Shown in pieces: positions 41,075-49,265 of a stretch of 64,000 nucleotides of DNA. A program made the translations under genes and the position numbers. Within the stretch, counting starts at the first letter, position 1. Every line of letters begins with the position of its first letter. The stretch comes from Geobacillus thermodenitrificans subsp. thermodenitrificans DSM 465 (lineage in GTDB: Bacteria > Bacillota > Bacilli > Bacillales > Anoxybacillaceae), in contig NZ_AYKT01000015.1 in NCBI RefSeq assembly GCF_000496575.1, forward strand, positions 17,458 to 81,457, in the 5' to 3' direction. Below the pieces are notes generated by a model. The model was not told where the DNA came from and did not search any database. It saw nothing but the letters and a program-made list of their open reading frames with translations.

Positions 41075-41726
41075 TTTTATATCCCACTCCCCGCACCGTT
41101 TGGATGACATCGTCTTTCAACTTTTTACGAAGCAATTTAATCGTCGCGTCAATCGTTTTCATGGATACATCAGCGTCCCATCCCCAGACGCGGTCTAGGA
41201 TCGTCTCGCGCGGCACAACTTGGCCTTGGTTTTGGACGAGAAGATCGAGAAGCTGAAACTCGCGCGGGGTAAGGGAAATTTCCTCATTATTGCGATGCAG
41301 CGTATGGCTTGTTCGATTCAAGGTGAAGCCGTGAAAAGTTACTGTTTCCTCTTGAAGCGGGACGAACGTGCGCCGAGCGAGCGCTTTTAAGCGGGCAACA
41401 AGTTCATCAATTTCAAACGGCTTAACCAAATAATCATCCGCCCCAGCTTCAAGCCCGGTGACGCGGTCTTGCACTGCGTCTTTTGCCGTCAGTATCAAAA
41501 TGGCGCCCGTATAACCATTTTGCCTCAATCGTCGGCAAATATCGACTCCATCGCCGTTTGGGAGCATCCAATCGAGCACGACGACATCGTAAAACTCCGC
41601 CATCGCGTAGTCGTACGCGTCTTCTCCTTCTTGTACCCAGTCGATATGGTCAATCCCTTTTTTCTTTAACAAATGGACGATTAGTTCCCCTAAGTGGAGA
41701 TCATCTTCGGCGAGCAATACTTTCAT
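41064..41726 (-). CDS. Response regulator, OmpR family (CiaR-like)
   Basis: This 220-residue regulator has acidic residues EDD (7-9), phospho-acceptor Asp52 in VVVLDWMLP, Lys in LVKPFEIDEL, and a winged-helix domain (RETILDRVWGWDADVSMKTIDATIKLLRKKL ends the recognition region, split here as RETILDRVWGWDADV and MKTIDATIKLLRKKL). GGGAGG lies ahead of the ATG. It is transcribed divergently from htrA, and the region between them carries two mirrored sets of direct repeats matching an OmpR-family dimer site. It is co-transcribed with the overlapping kinase gene. Confidence 0.92.
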   Translation of the reverse strand: MKVLLAEDDLHLGELIVHLLKKKGIDHIDWVQEGEDAYDYAMAEFYDVVVLDWMLPNGDGVDICRRLRQNGYTGAILILTAKDAVQDRVTGLEAGADDYLVKPFEIDELVARLKALARRTFVPLQEETVTFHGFTLNRTSHTLHRNNEEISLTPREFQLLDLLVQNQGQVVPRETILDRVWGWDADVSMKTIDATIKLLRKKLKDDVIQTVRGVGYKIDK

Positions 41727-41758
41727 GGCCGTTCCTCCCGTTTCCCATCATTTCTTTT

Positions 41759-41791
41759 ATCATAACAAAGATGCGTGAAAAAAAGGTGAAA
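41759..41791 (-). promoter_or_regulatory. Promoter and direct-repeat operator of the two-component operon
   Basis: Read on the minus strand: TTTCAC-N5-TTTCAC (41791-41775), then ten bases, then a -10 box TATGAT (41764-41759). The repeats replace the -35 box and have an 11-base period, the geometry of an OmpR-type activator site; autoregulation is inferred. Confidence 0.75.
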
Positions 41792-41832
41792 ATCAGAAGG
41801 GAAGGGAGGAGTCACTCCGAAGAGATGGTTTC

Positions 41833-41865
41833 TTTCACTATTTTTTCACTTTTCTTGACTATGAT
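41833..41865 (+). promoter_or_regulatory. Promoter and direct-repeat operator of htrA
   Basis: TTTCAC (41833-41838), five bases, TTTCAC (41844-41849), ten bases, TATGAT (41860-41865). Layout and spacing are identical to the mirrored site of the divergent regulator operon, so both promoters should respond to the same regulator. Confidence 0.75.
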
Positions 41866-41897
41866 GATGGGGGAAGAGGAAATGGGAGGAACAGAAG

Positions 41898-42098
41898 ATG
41901 CGATTGAGCTCTAGTATGACGCCGACAGCTAAGTGTCGGACTGGGTGGTCTTCGCTATGCGTGCGACCGATAGATGTCGGCGATAGGATGGTGTTTCATC
42001 CGCCTTTTCGCTGTTTCGCCAGAATGCGAGCCAATCTGTCTAATGCTTGGTTATCGATGACGATTCATCATCAAGGAGGAGAAGAGCTATGGACATGA
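41898..42098 (+). CDS. Possible 66-codon leader ORF overlapping htrA
   Basis: This frame starts MRLSSSMTPTAKC, eight bases after a good GGGAGG ribosome site, and ends 10 bases inside htrA. It fills the unusually long htrA leader. The composition is not convincingly protein-like and no family is recognised. If translated, it could couple to htrA; it may equally be chance. Confidence 0.25.
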   Translation: MRLSSSMTPTAKCRTGWSSLCVRPIDVGDRMVFHPPFRCFARMRANLSNAWLSMTIHHQGGEELWT

Positions 42099-43297
42099 TG
42101 ACATTCGAACCAACACCACCCCCACAACTGAAACGACGCGGTCGTTTCGTGTCATGGCTGGCGGCTTCTGTCGCGGGAGCGGTGATCGGCAGCGTGGCGA
42201 CATGGTATGTGGCGCCCAAATGGCTGAATCAAGGAAACGTCGCCCAAACCCAATTGACCCAAACGAATGGGAAAAAAAGTGAAACATTGCCGTTGCAGCC
42301 GACTGCGAGCACAAACACGAATATGATCGCGGCGATCAACGAAGTGGCTGATGCTGTCGTTGGGGTCATCAACATCCAGAAGCAAGCGGATTTTTTCTCT
42401 AACCAAGTGCAAAATACAGAAGCGGGAACAGGTTCGGGCGTGATTTTCAAAAAAGATGGCAATACGGCATACATTGTGACGAACAACCATGTCATTGAAG
42501 GAGCGAACGAAGTCGAAGTGGCACTTGCGAACGGAAAAAAAGTGAAAGCGGACATCGTTGGCGCCGATGCGTTAACCGATTTGGCCGTCTTGAAAATTCC
42601 GGCCAATGGCGTAACGAAAGTAGCGAGTTTCGGCGACTCGTCAAATGTACCAATCGGCGAACCAGTCGCGGCAATCGGCAATCCGCTTGGCCTTGACTTG
42701 TCGCGGACGGTGACGGAAGGGATCGTCAGCGGCAAACGGACGATGCCCGTATCCACCTCAGCGGGTAATTGGGAAATCGATGTCATCCAAACCGACGCGG
42801 CGATCAATCCGGGCAACAGCGGCGGTGCGCTCATTAACAGCGCCGGGCAAGTCATTGGCATCAACAGCATGAAAATTGCCCAAACGGGTGTTGAAGGACT
42901 CGGCTTTGCCATCCCGAGCGAAAACGCCCAACCGATCGTCGAGCAGCTCATGAAAGATGGAACAGTCAAGCGCCCGTACCTTGGTGTCCAACTCGTCGAT
43001 GTCGCTGATTTGTCTGCCGACGTACGCAACGACGAACTGAAACTTCCATCAAGCGTGACACAAGGCGCTGCTGTCACCGCGGTCGAACCGTTCTCGCCTG
43101 CGGCCGAGGCCGGGTTGAAGTCGAAAGATGTCATCGTGGCAATCAATGGGGATAAAATCGACAGCGTCAGCGCCTTGCGCAAATATTTGTATACAAAAAC
43201 ATCGGTAGATGAACGCATCAAACTGACCATTTATCGCGATGGATTCGAGACAACCGTTTCGGTGACGCTCAAAACCAAACAAAACAATCAATCATAA
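42089..43297 (+). CDS. htrA: Membrane-anchored serine protease HtrA (DegP/DegS family)
   Basis: This quality-control protease degrades misfolded exported proteins. The 402-residue protein has a cytoplasmic Pro-rich start, one membrane anchor (about residues 22-45), a trypsin-like domain with catalytic His134 (NNHVIEG), Asp164 (LTDLAVLK) and Ser244 (NPGNSGGAL), and one C-terminal PDZ domain (about 300-390: RPYLGVQLVDV ... AAEAGLKSKDVIVAINGDKI). AGGAGGAG lies seven bases before ATG 42089. It is preceded by a regulator-type promoter about 220 bases upstream and divergent from the two-component system. Confidence 0.95.
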   Translation: MDMMTFEPTPPPQLKRRGRFVSWLAASVAGAVIGSVATWYVAPKWLNQGNVAQTQLTQTNGKKSETLPLQPTASTNTNMIAAINEVADAVVGVINIQKQADFFSNQVQNTEAGTGSGVIFKKDGNTAYIVTNNHVIEGANEVEVALANGKKVKADIVGADALTDLAVLKIPANGVTKVASFGDSSNVPIGEPVAAIGNPLGLDLSRTVTEGIVSGKRTMPVSTSAGNWEIDVIQTDAAINPGNSGGALINSAGQVIGINSMKIAQTGVEGLGFAIPSENAQPIVEQLMKDGTVKRPYLGVQLVDVADLSADVRNDELKLPSSVTQGAAVTAVEPFSPAAEAGLKSKDVIVAINGDKIDSVSALRKYLYTKTSVDERIKLTIYRDGFETTVSVTLKTKQNNQS

Positions 43298-43304
43298 GAA
43301 AATA

Positions 43305-43347
43305 ACGCCTCTTTTCGGCTGTATCAGCTGGGAAGGGGCGGTTTTTT
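43305..43347 (+). terminator. Terminator after htrA
   Basis: ACGCCTCTT pairs with AAGGGGCGGT around a loop of about 19 bases, followed by a run of T. Confidence 0.7.
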
Positions 43348-43954
43348 ATTTGAAAAGCCCCCCTGCGAATACAATCGACTTGACGGTGGTGATCACGCAT
43401 CTTTACTGCAGGATCGACGAAAAGACTCTGAATAGCGCGGAGGAACCACTACAGCACTTAGGATGTGTAGGATGACGGCTTCGATTCCCTTCTGGTACAT
43501 ACAGCAACGAGGTGAGAAGGAGAATGGGAAGCAGATGAAGGAAGCTGAGATTCCATCCAATGTGGTGAGATGCTCAAATCCTCGGTCGGCGTCCGGTTAT
43601 ATTGCTGATCTGAAAAGGAGTGTGTGGTAGACTTGGTAGGTAGTTTAACGTTGTTTCAAATAGTTTCTCTTTGAAGCGAAGACAAGGGGGGATGAATCAG
43701 GAGGTGTCTTATTCACAAAAACGAACTTGCATTCTATAACAAGATTATCCTATCAAGTAGAGAAGGAGGGAATATCATACCCTTATAGCCAAAAAATATT
43801 TCTCTGAGTATCAAAGGAGAATTGGGGACGTTTGATGTCTGTGACTAGGAAGCTATCCGTGTAAGGTTTTCATGAGTTTCAACATAACAACAGTGTTCGA
43901 ACAGCATATTTTTACATAATGAAAAACAAATCTGTCTGTTTATTTAACAGAATG
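43348..43954. other. Intergenic region, no gene recognised
   Basis: About 600 bases with broken frames only. The right part turns AT-rich as the catabolic gene block is approached. Confidence 0.4.
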
Positions 43955-44021
43955 TATAATGAAATTAACGATCTGATAATATAGAATATTTTTTGAATTT
44001 TGTCTTTATTAAATATTCTAT
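43955..44021 (+). promoter_or_regulatory. Promoter region and 11-bp inverted repeat of the PanF-type operon
   Basis: TATAAT (43955-43960) is a likely -10 box; the -35 is unclear. Downstream, ATAGAATATTT (43981-43991) and AAATATTCTAT (44011-44021) are perfect complements with a 19-base loop, a candidate operator lying between promoter and first gene. Confidence 0.55.
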
Positions 44022-44042
44022 GAATGGATGGGGGTTCTATGA

Positions 44043-44342
44043 GTGAAGCATGACATTTTTTCAAAAGACCCACGCTATAAAATAGCTCGCAAGGAAGTTT
44101 GGATTGGGATAGGTTTGGTGATTTTCAATTTTATTTGGTGGTATGGTTTTGCTTATGGATTAGGATCTGTACCTGCTAACCAATACAGCTATATCTTTGG
44201 ATTTCCTGCTTGGTTTTTTTACAGCTGTATCCTTGGTTTAATTGTTATGTCCTTGCTTGTTTTCACTGTTGTTAAATTCTTTTTTAAAGAAGTTCCGTTT
44301 GACGAGGACGAAATCGATGGAGAAGGGAGGGGGGTAAAATGA
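44043..44342 (+). CDS. yhdT: YhdT family (DUF997) membrane protein
   Basis: This 99-residue protein has two membrane helices (about residues 19-40 and 55-80). The KDPRYKIARKEVWIGIGLVIFNF opening and the FFYSCI segment fit the YhdT family, known almost only as the gene next to panF (E. coli yhdT-panF); it probably helps the symporter. The start is a GTG after GGGGGT. It overlaps the symporter gene by four bases. The AT-rich codon use resembles the rest of the block and differs from htrA. Confidence 0.85.
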   Translation: MKHDIFSKDPRYKIARKEVWIGIGLVIFNFIWWYGFAYGLGSVPANQYSYIFGFPAWFFYSCILGLIVMSLLVFTVVKFFFKEVPFDEDEIDGEGRGVK

Positions 44343-45808
44343 ATTGGGAAGTAATTATACCATTAATCATATTCCTTTTGATCACTTTTAGCGTTGGGGT
44401 CTGGGCGAATAAATATGTCAGTAAAACTAATTCCTTCCTTCAGGAATATTTTTTAGGGAGCAGGGAATTAGGTGGGTTTATTTTAGCCATGACTATGATG
44501 GCTACATATGGTAGTGCCAGTAGTTTTATTGGAGGACCGGGTGTTGCTTATACGACGGGATTAGGTTGGGTTTTGTTGTCAATGGCACAACTACCAGCAG
44601 GATACTTTGTGTTAATGATTCTTGGAAAGAAGTTTGCTATTGCAGCAAGAAAGTATCAAGCAATTACCTTAATCGATTTTTTGAAATCAAGATATGAAAG
44701 TAAATGGGTTGTGCTACTCTCCGCTTTAAGCATCATTATCTTCTTATTTTCAGCAATGGCTGCTCAATGGGTAGGGGGAGCTAGATTAATTGAATCGTTA
44801 ACAGGTTTGTCCTATACAACAGCACTATTTATTTTTGCTGTTTCTGTGTTGGTCTATGTTATAATTGGTGGTTTTCGGGCTGTGGCTATGACGGATGCTA
44901 TTCAGGGAACCGTTATGTTTATTGGTACTTTCATTCTACTCATTGCCACCATCGTTGCCGGTGGAGGAGTATCAAACATTATCTCAGAGCTAGCGACAGA
45001 AAATCCAAATTTAATAACGCCATTTGGTGCGGAAGGAGAACTTACTCCATTATATGTATCTTCATTTTGGATTTTAGTAGGTGTTGGAGTTGTCGGATTG
45101 CCACAGATCACAGTTCGAGCCATGTCTTATAAAAACGCTAAGGCGATGCATCGAGCAATTATTATTAGTACCGTATTTGTTGGTTTTATTATGCTTGCTA
45201 TGCATCTAATTGGAGTTTTTGCACGAGTAATTATACCAGGTGTAGAGATAGGCGATAAGGTAATGCCATTGCTTACCCTTCATGTTCTGCCTGCTTGGTT
45301 AGCAGGGATTATATTGACTGCTCCATTGGCTGCTATTATGTCTACAGTAGACTCTTTGTTAATATTGGTTAGTTCTTCTATAGTGAAGGATGTTTATCTA
45401 AACTACATCAAACCGGAAGCAACGGAGAAACAAATTAAAACAGCAAGTTTTGGAGTAACAACGATTATTGGAATACTAGTTTTTCTGATGGCATTAAGTC
45501 CTCCAGATTTGTTGATTTGGCTAAATCTTTTCTCTTTTGGCGGTTTAGAGGCTGCGTTTATTTGGCCAGTTATTCTAGGACTGTATTGGAAAAAGGGGAA
45601 TAAATACGGAGCCATTGCTTCCATGATTGTTGGTGTTGGCTCGTATATTGTCATTCACACATACTTTGGCAATTTATTCGGTTTACACACCGTAGTAGTG
45701 CCTGTTCTTTTATCATGCATTGTTTATGTGCTTACTAGTCTAATTACAAATAAAACGATGGGAATGAAAGTAGACTATGGGTTAAGTCATCAAACAAAGG
45801 AGGTTTAA
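44339..45808 (+). CDS. panF: Sodium/pantothenate symporter (PanF type, SSS family)
   Basis: This 489-residue sodium:solute symporter has about 13 helices. SSS hallmarks are present: YFLGSRELGGFILAMTMMATYGSASSFIGGPG near residues 37-70 (split: YFLGSRELGGF, then MTMMATYGSASSFIGGPG), GGFRAVAMTDAIQG near 180, and a C-terminal sodium-site helix with STVDSLLILVSSSIVKD. Coupling to a YhdT partner is the reason for calling pantothenate rather than proline or another solute. It is followed after three bases by an amidohydrolase gene, suggesting that the imported compound is hydrolysed, not only used for CoA. Confidence 0.82.
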   Translation: MNWEVIIPLIIFLLITFSVGVWANKYVSKTNSFLQEYFLGSRELGGFILAMTMMATYGSASSFIGGPGVAYTTGLGWVLLSMAQLPAGYFVLMILGKKFAIAARKYQAITLIDFLKSRYESKWVVLLSALSIIIFLFSAMAAQWVGGARLIESLTGLSYTTALFIFAVSVLVYVIIGGFRAVAMTDAIQGTVMFIGTFILLIATIVAGGGVSNIISELATENPNLITPFGAEGELTPLYVSSFWILVGVGVVGLPQITVRAMSYKNAKAMHRAIIISTVFVGFIMLAMHLIGVFARVIIPGVEIGDKVMPLLTLHVLPAWLAGIILTAPLAAIMSTVDSLLILVSSSIVKDVYLNYIKPEATEKQIKTASFGVTTIIGILVFLMALSPPDLLIWLNLFSFGGLEAAFIWPVILGLYWKKGNKYGAIASMIVGVGSYIVIHTYFGNLFGLHTVVVPVLLSCIVYVLTSLITNKTMGMKVDYGLSHQTKEV

Positions 45809-45811
45809 TTC

Positions 45812-47041
45812 ATGAATAATTATGTTACGGATTCTACCCTTCGCCTTCTTCGAGATAGGGAGGAAGTAGTTAAGCTTACACAGGCACTTGTGCGAATTCC
45901 AAGTGTGTATCGGCCAGGAGATCCTGAGGGGAATGAACAAAAAGTGGCTCAATATGTAGCGAATTATTTAAAACAGATGGGAGTAGAGGTGCATATAGAA
46001 GAAGTAGAACCGGGACGCCCTAATGTTATCGGTATTATCGACTCTGGAAAGCCGGGGAAAACCATTCTTTTTGAGGGACATACAGATGTAGTAACAGAAG
46101 GGGATAGAAGTGCATGGACTTATGACCCTTTCGGAGCGGAAATTGTTAATGGGAGAATTTATGGGAGGGGCACAAATGACACAAAAGGAAATTTAGCTTG
46201 TATGATCACCGCTGTTCATTCTTTATTGAGGGAGAAAGAACAATGGAAAGGAAAAATTATACTTTGTATTCCTTGTGATGAAGAAGGAATGATGATCGGG
46301 ATTAAACACTTTATCCAAAGAGGTTGGGCGAAGGGGGTTGATGGTGCGATTATTTGTGAGCCGGAAGAAAATCAAGTATGTATTGCGCAAAAAGGAGCGA
46401 TGAGGATTGTTATTCGTGTATATGGAAAGATGGCACATGGGGCGATTCCTTTAAGTGGTATAAATCCAAACACAAGAATGGCGAAATTAATATGTGAGTT
46501 AGAACAACTAGAGAAACGAGAAAAAGAAAGATTAGGGAAACATCCGTTGCTTGGCTGGCCAAGTATTACTCCAACCATTTTGAAAGCACCTGTGCATGGG
46601 GATGCCCAAATAAATGTAATTCCTGATCAATGTATGACGACGCTGGATATACGAACGATTCCGGGACAGGATCACGAAGAGCTCTGTGAAGAAATTCAGC
46701 GCATCTTTGAACGGTTAGCCAAGGAAGATCCAGATTTTAAAGGGGAATTTGAAGTCATTGAAAACAGACCATGGACGAAAACGAGTAAAGATGAGCCAAT
46801 TGTAAAGGCAGTGGCAGAAGCAGTGAGGAGAGTAACGAAAAAAGAACCTTATTACAATGGTGTACCCGGAGCGACGGATGGTACCTTTTTACACCTGGAA
46901 GGCATACCTATTGTAACTATTGGAGCAGGAGATCGTGAAATTCCTCATCAAGTTGATGAGTACGTAGAGATTGATGAACTCGCTGAAACGACTGAAATCT
47001 ATAGAACAGCAGCTTTGCTGTTCTTAAATGAAGAGGTTTAG
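45812..47041 (+). CDS. M20 family amidohydrolase (ArgE/DapE type); candidate pantothenase
   Basis: This 409-residue zinc hydrolase of the ArgE/DapE/ACY1 group cleaves amide bonds. Metal-ligand motifs are FEGHTDVV (His/Asp), YGRGTNDTKGNLA (Asp), PCDEEGM (catalytic Glu-Glu), ICEPEENQV, and the distal PGATDGTFLHLEG region. The lid domain holds KMAHGAIPLSGINPN. AAAGGAGG precedes the ATG. It sits three bases after panF and three before the dehydrogenase. By context it may split pantothenate into pantoate and beta-alanine; sequence alone allows any N-acyl amino acid substrate. Confidence 0.85.
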   Translation: MNNYVTDSTLRLLRDREEVVKLTQALVRIPSVYRPGDPEGNEQKVAQYVANYLKQMGVEVHIEEVEPGRPNVIGIIDSGKPGKTILFEGHTDVVTEGDRSAWTYDPFGAEIVNGRIYGRGTNDTKGNLACMITAVHSLLREKEQWKGKIILCIPCDEEGMMIGIKHFIQRGWAKGVDGAIICEPEENQVCIAQKGAMRIVIRVYGKMAHGAIPLSGINPNTRMAKLICELEQLEKREKERLGKHPLLGWPSITPTILKAPVHGDAQINVIPDQCMTTLDIRTIPGQDHEELCEEIQRIFERLAKEDPDFKGEFEVIENRPWTKTSKDEPIVKAVAEAVRRVTKKEPYYNGVPGATDGTFLHLEGIPIVTIGAGDREIPHQVDEYVEIDELAETTEIYRTAALLFLNEEV

Positions 47042-47044
47042 AGA

Positions 47045-48118
47045 ATGAGGGAGTTTCGGATAGCAGTTCTTCCAGGTGATGGAATAGGTCCTGAAGTAAT
47101 GAATGAGGCGTTAAAAGTTTTACGGATACTCAAAGATAAAGATTACACATTTCAATTTCATGCAGATATGTTTTTGTGGAATTCAGAGTATTACTTGCAG
47201 CATGGGAGAATGATGCCAGAAAACGGTCTAGATATATTAAAGAATTACGATGCCATCTTGTTCGGTGCTATCGGAGACCCACGTGTGCCTGATGATATAT
47301 CTGTGTGGGAATTGATTATGCCAATACGGAAAAGGTTTTGTCAATATGTGAATCTTCGACCTGTGAAAAAACTGAAGGGAATTCCTGAACAATTTATCCA
47401 TCAAGAACGCCCTATCAATTTTGTAATAGTAAGAGAAAATGCAGAGGGTGAATATTCTAATAGTGGAGGAAGAATATATCAGGGAACTGATCAAGAAATA
47501 GCTGTTCAAAATACAATCATCACAAGGAAGGGAACAGAGAGAATAGCAAGATATGCATTTCAATATGCTAAAAAACATGGTTATCAAAAAGTTATAAATG
47601 CAACAAAGTCAAATGCGGTAGTCCACTCGATGAAATTGTGGGACGAGGTGATTGAGCATGTTGCCAGCGAATATCCAGATATTCAATTAGAAAAGTACTA
47701 TATTGATGCTTTAGCTGCATACTTTGTTCAAAGACCTGATACACTTCAAGTTATTGTCGCCTCTAATTTATTCGGTGATATCCTTTCAGATTTAGGCTCT
47801 GCTTTAGTAGGGGGACTAGGTATATCGCCTTCCGCTAACATCAACCCGGAAGGGGTATTTCCATCGATGTTTGAGCCGGTACATGGGTCAGCCCCAGACA
47901 TTGCGGGAAAGGGAAAAGCGAATCCGATTGCCCAAATTTGGTCAGCAGCGCTAATGCTTCAATCTTTAGGTAGAGAGGATTTAGCTAGTATTATCTTAAA
48001 AGCAATTGAAAAGGTAACCGAGCACGGAGAAAAATTGACAGAGGATCTTGGTGGCAATTCAACAACCGCTGAAATGGGAGAAGAAATCGTTCGACAAATA
48101 GTCAAAATAATGGGCTAA
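47045..48118 (+). CDS. Beta-decarboxylating dehydrogenase (D-malate/tartrate dehydrogenase-like); candidate 3,3-dimethylmalate dehydrogenase
   Basis: This 357-residue member of the isocitrate/isopropylmalate dehydrogenase family oxidises 2-hydroxyacids and removes the beta-carboxylate using NAD(P). Landmarks are AVLPGDGIGPEV, DISVWELIMPIRKRFCQYVNLRPVK (arginines binding the malate core; split here as ELIMPIRKRF and YVNLRPVK), RENAEGEYSNSGG, the catalytic lysine in NATKSNAV, the metal-binding Asp pair in ASNLFGDILSDLG, and EPVHGSAPDIAGKGKANP for the nucleotide. The SVW/LRPVK pattern is that of DmlA/TtuC (D-malate/tartrate) rather than LeuB, and no leu genes are near. 3,3-dimethylmalate is a D-malate analogue. 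Confidence 0.85.
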   Translation: MREFRIAVLPGDGIGPEVMNEALKVLRILKDKDYTFQFHADMFLWNSEYYLQHGRMMPENGLDILKNYDAILFGAIGDPRVPDDISVWELIMPIRKRFCQYVNLRPVKKLKGIPEQFIHQERPINFVIVRENAEGEYSNSGGRIYQGTDQEIAVQNTIITRKGTERIARYAFQYAKKHGYQKVINATKSNAVVHSMKLWDEVIEHVASEYPDIQLEKYYIDALAAYFVQRPDTLQVIVASNLFGDILSDLGSALVGGLGISPSANINPEGVFPSMFEPVHGSAPDIAGKGKANPIAQIWSAALMLQSLGREDLASIILKAIEKVTEHGEKLTEDLGGNSTTAEMGEEIVRQIVKIMG

Positions 48119-48138
48119 AGGTAGAGAGGTGAGATCAA

Positions 48139-48891
48139 TTGTGTATGCGCTTTCTAGACAAAGTCGTTATCGTAACAGGAGCAGCAGGAGGTATGGGGAA
48201 AGCAGCCGTAAAGCGTTTTTTAGATGAGGGGGCACATGTTGTGGCCCTCGACCTTTATCCTAAAGGGATACCGGAGACAGCCGATCACTTTTATCCATTG
48301 GCTGTAGACGTAACAAATGAAGAAAAAGTAAAGCAAGTATTTCAGGAGATTCGAAATCAGTTTGGCAAAATAGATGCACTTGTCAACTTTGTAGGGATAG
48401 CACAACAAGCTGAACCGATTGAACAAGTGTCTTTAAATAAATGGATGAAGATTTTAAATACAAATGTTACTTCTTTATTTTTGCTTTGTAAAGAAGCGGT
48501 TCAGATTATGAAAGATACACGAAACAAAGGGGCAATTGTTAATGTTGCTTCCATTTCTGTCGTCCGACCAAGACCGGGATTGCAATCCTATATCGCTTCT
48601 AAAGGTGCAGTTGTGTCCTTTTCTCAAGCTCTAGCTCTTGAACTGGCCCCTTACCAAATTAGAGTCAATGTGATTCATCCAGGACCGTGTGATACTGATA
48701 TGTTAGGAGAATTTGCAGCTCTCGGATCTGATGTGAATGTGGTGAAGGAGGAAATATTCAAAAAAAGCATTCCGTTAGGGGAATTAATCCAACCAGAGGA
48801 TGTAGCGAGTACCGCTTTATATCTTTGCTCAGACGAGGCACATATGATTACAGGGAGTGTTATTCATGTCGACGGTGGACGCGGTATATGA
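48139..48891 (+). CDS. SDR family oxidoreductase; candidate pantoate 4-dehydrogenase
   Basis: This 250-residue classical short-chain dehydrogenase has cofactor motif TGAAGGMGKAA (about residues 15-25), Asp at the end of strand 2 (VALDLYP) favouring NAD, NVASIS with the catalytic Ser, and YIASKGAV with the catalytic Tyr-Lys. The end TGSVIHVDGGRGI is standard. The start is probably TTG 48139, six bases after GAGGTGA; ATG 48145 is an alternative. It is 20 bases after the decarboxylating dehydrogenase and followed by a terminator. Oxidation of the primary alcohol of pantoate is inferred from context. Confidence 0.82.
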   Translation: MCMRFLDKVVIVTGAAGGMGKAAVKRFLDEGAHVVALDLYPKGIPETADHFYPLAVDVTNEEKVKQVFQEIRNQFGKIDALVNFVGIAQQAEPIEQVSLNKWMKILNTNVTSLFLLCKEAVQIMKDTRNKGAIVNVASISVVRPRPGLQSYIASKGAVVSFSQALALELAPYQIRVNVIHPGPCDTDMLGEFAALGSDVNVVKEEIFKKSIPLGELIQPEDVASTALYLCSDEAHMITGSVIHVDGGRGI

Positions 48892-48989
48892 GGAATCCAT
48901 GTTTTGTTGATTTATATCCAGCAGGGTCATAACAAGATATAAAACTGTTGCAGATAGGGAGTAGATACTCCAAGAAAAAATTTTAATAG

Positions 48990-49017
48990 GGGCGAAAGTA
49001 TTATCATCGCCCTTTCT
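48990..49017 (+). terminator. Terminator after the SDR gene
   Basis: GGGCGA (48990-48995) pairs with TCGCCC (49007-49012), followed by TTTCTT. It closes the five-gene operon, so the aldehyde dehydrogenase may be a separate unit or rely on read-through. Confidence 0.55.
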
Positions 49018-49265
49018 TATGATGGGTTGAGATAATCACTCATTATATACAGGCGCATTGAAAAATCAACATTTGTCCTCGCCTGCACAGAACTTCTTGC
49101 CCTGCAACCTAGTTTGCAGATGGCATCTACGGGATCTTTGGAGCAATTGCTATTTGGATTGCAGGATGATGCGGGAGGTTAACTCTTCATCTTGCATATG
49201 TATATAGCAGTGCGATGCATATAAGGGGTTTTGCGATGATCATTATTTAAAGTAAGGGGATGGGC

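Noticed and set aside
42229..43230. 333-codon open frame antisense to htrA
   Set aside because: It lies opposite a strongly conserved HtrA protein; its composition is Ser/Pro-rich low-complexity typical of antisense frames in GC-rich codons and it has no ribosome site.
49100..49190. Short membrane-like stretch GIFGAIAIWIAG between SDR and aldehyde dehydrogenase genes
   Set aside because: Too short to assign, no start codon with ribosome site and no neighbouring in-frame extension.
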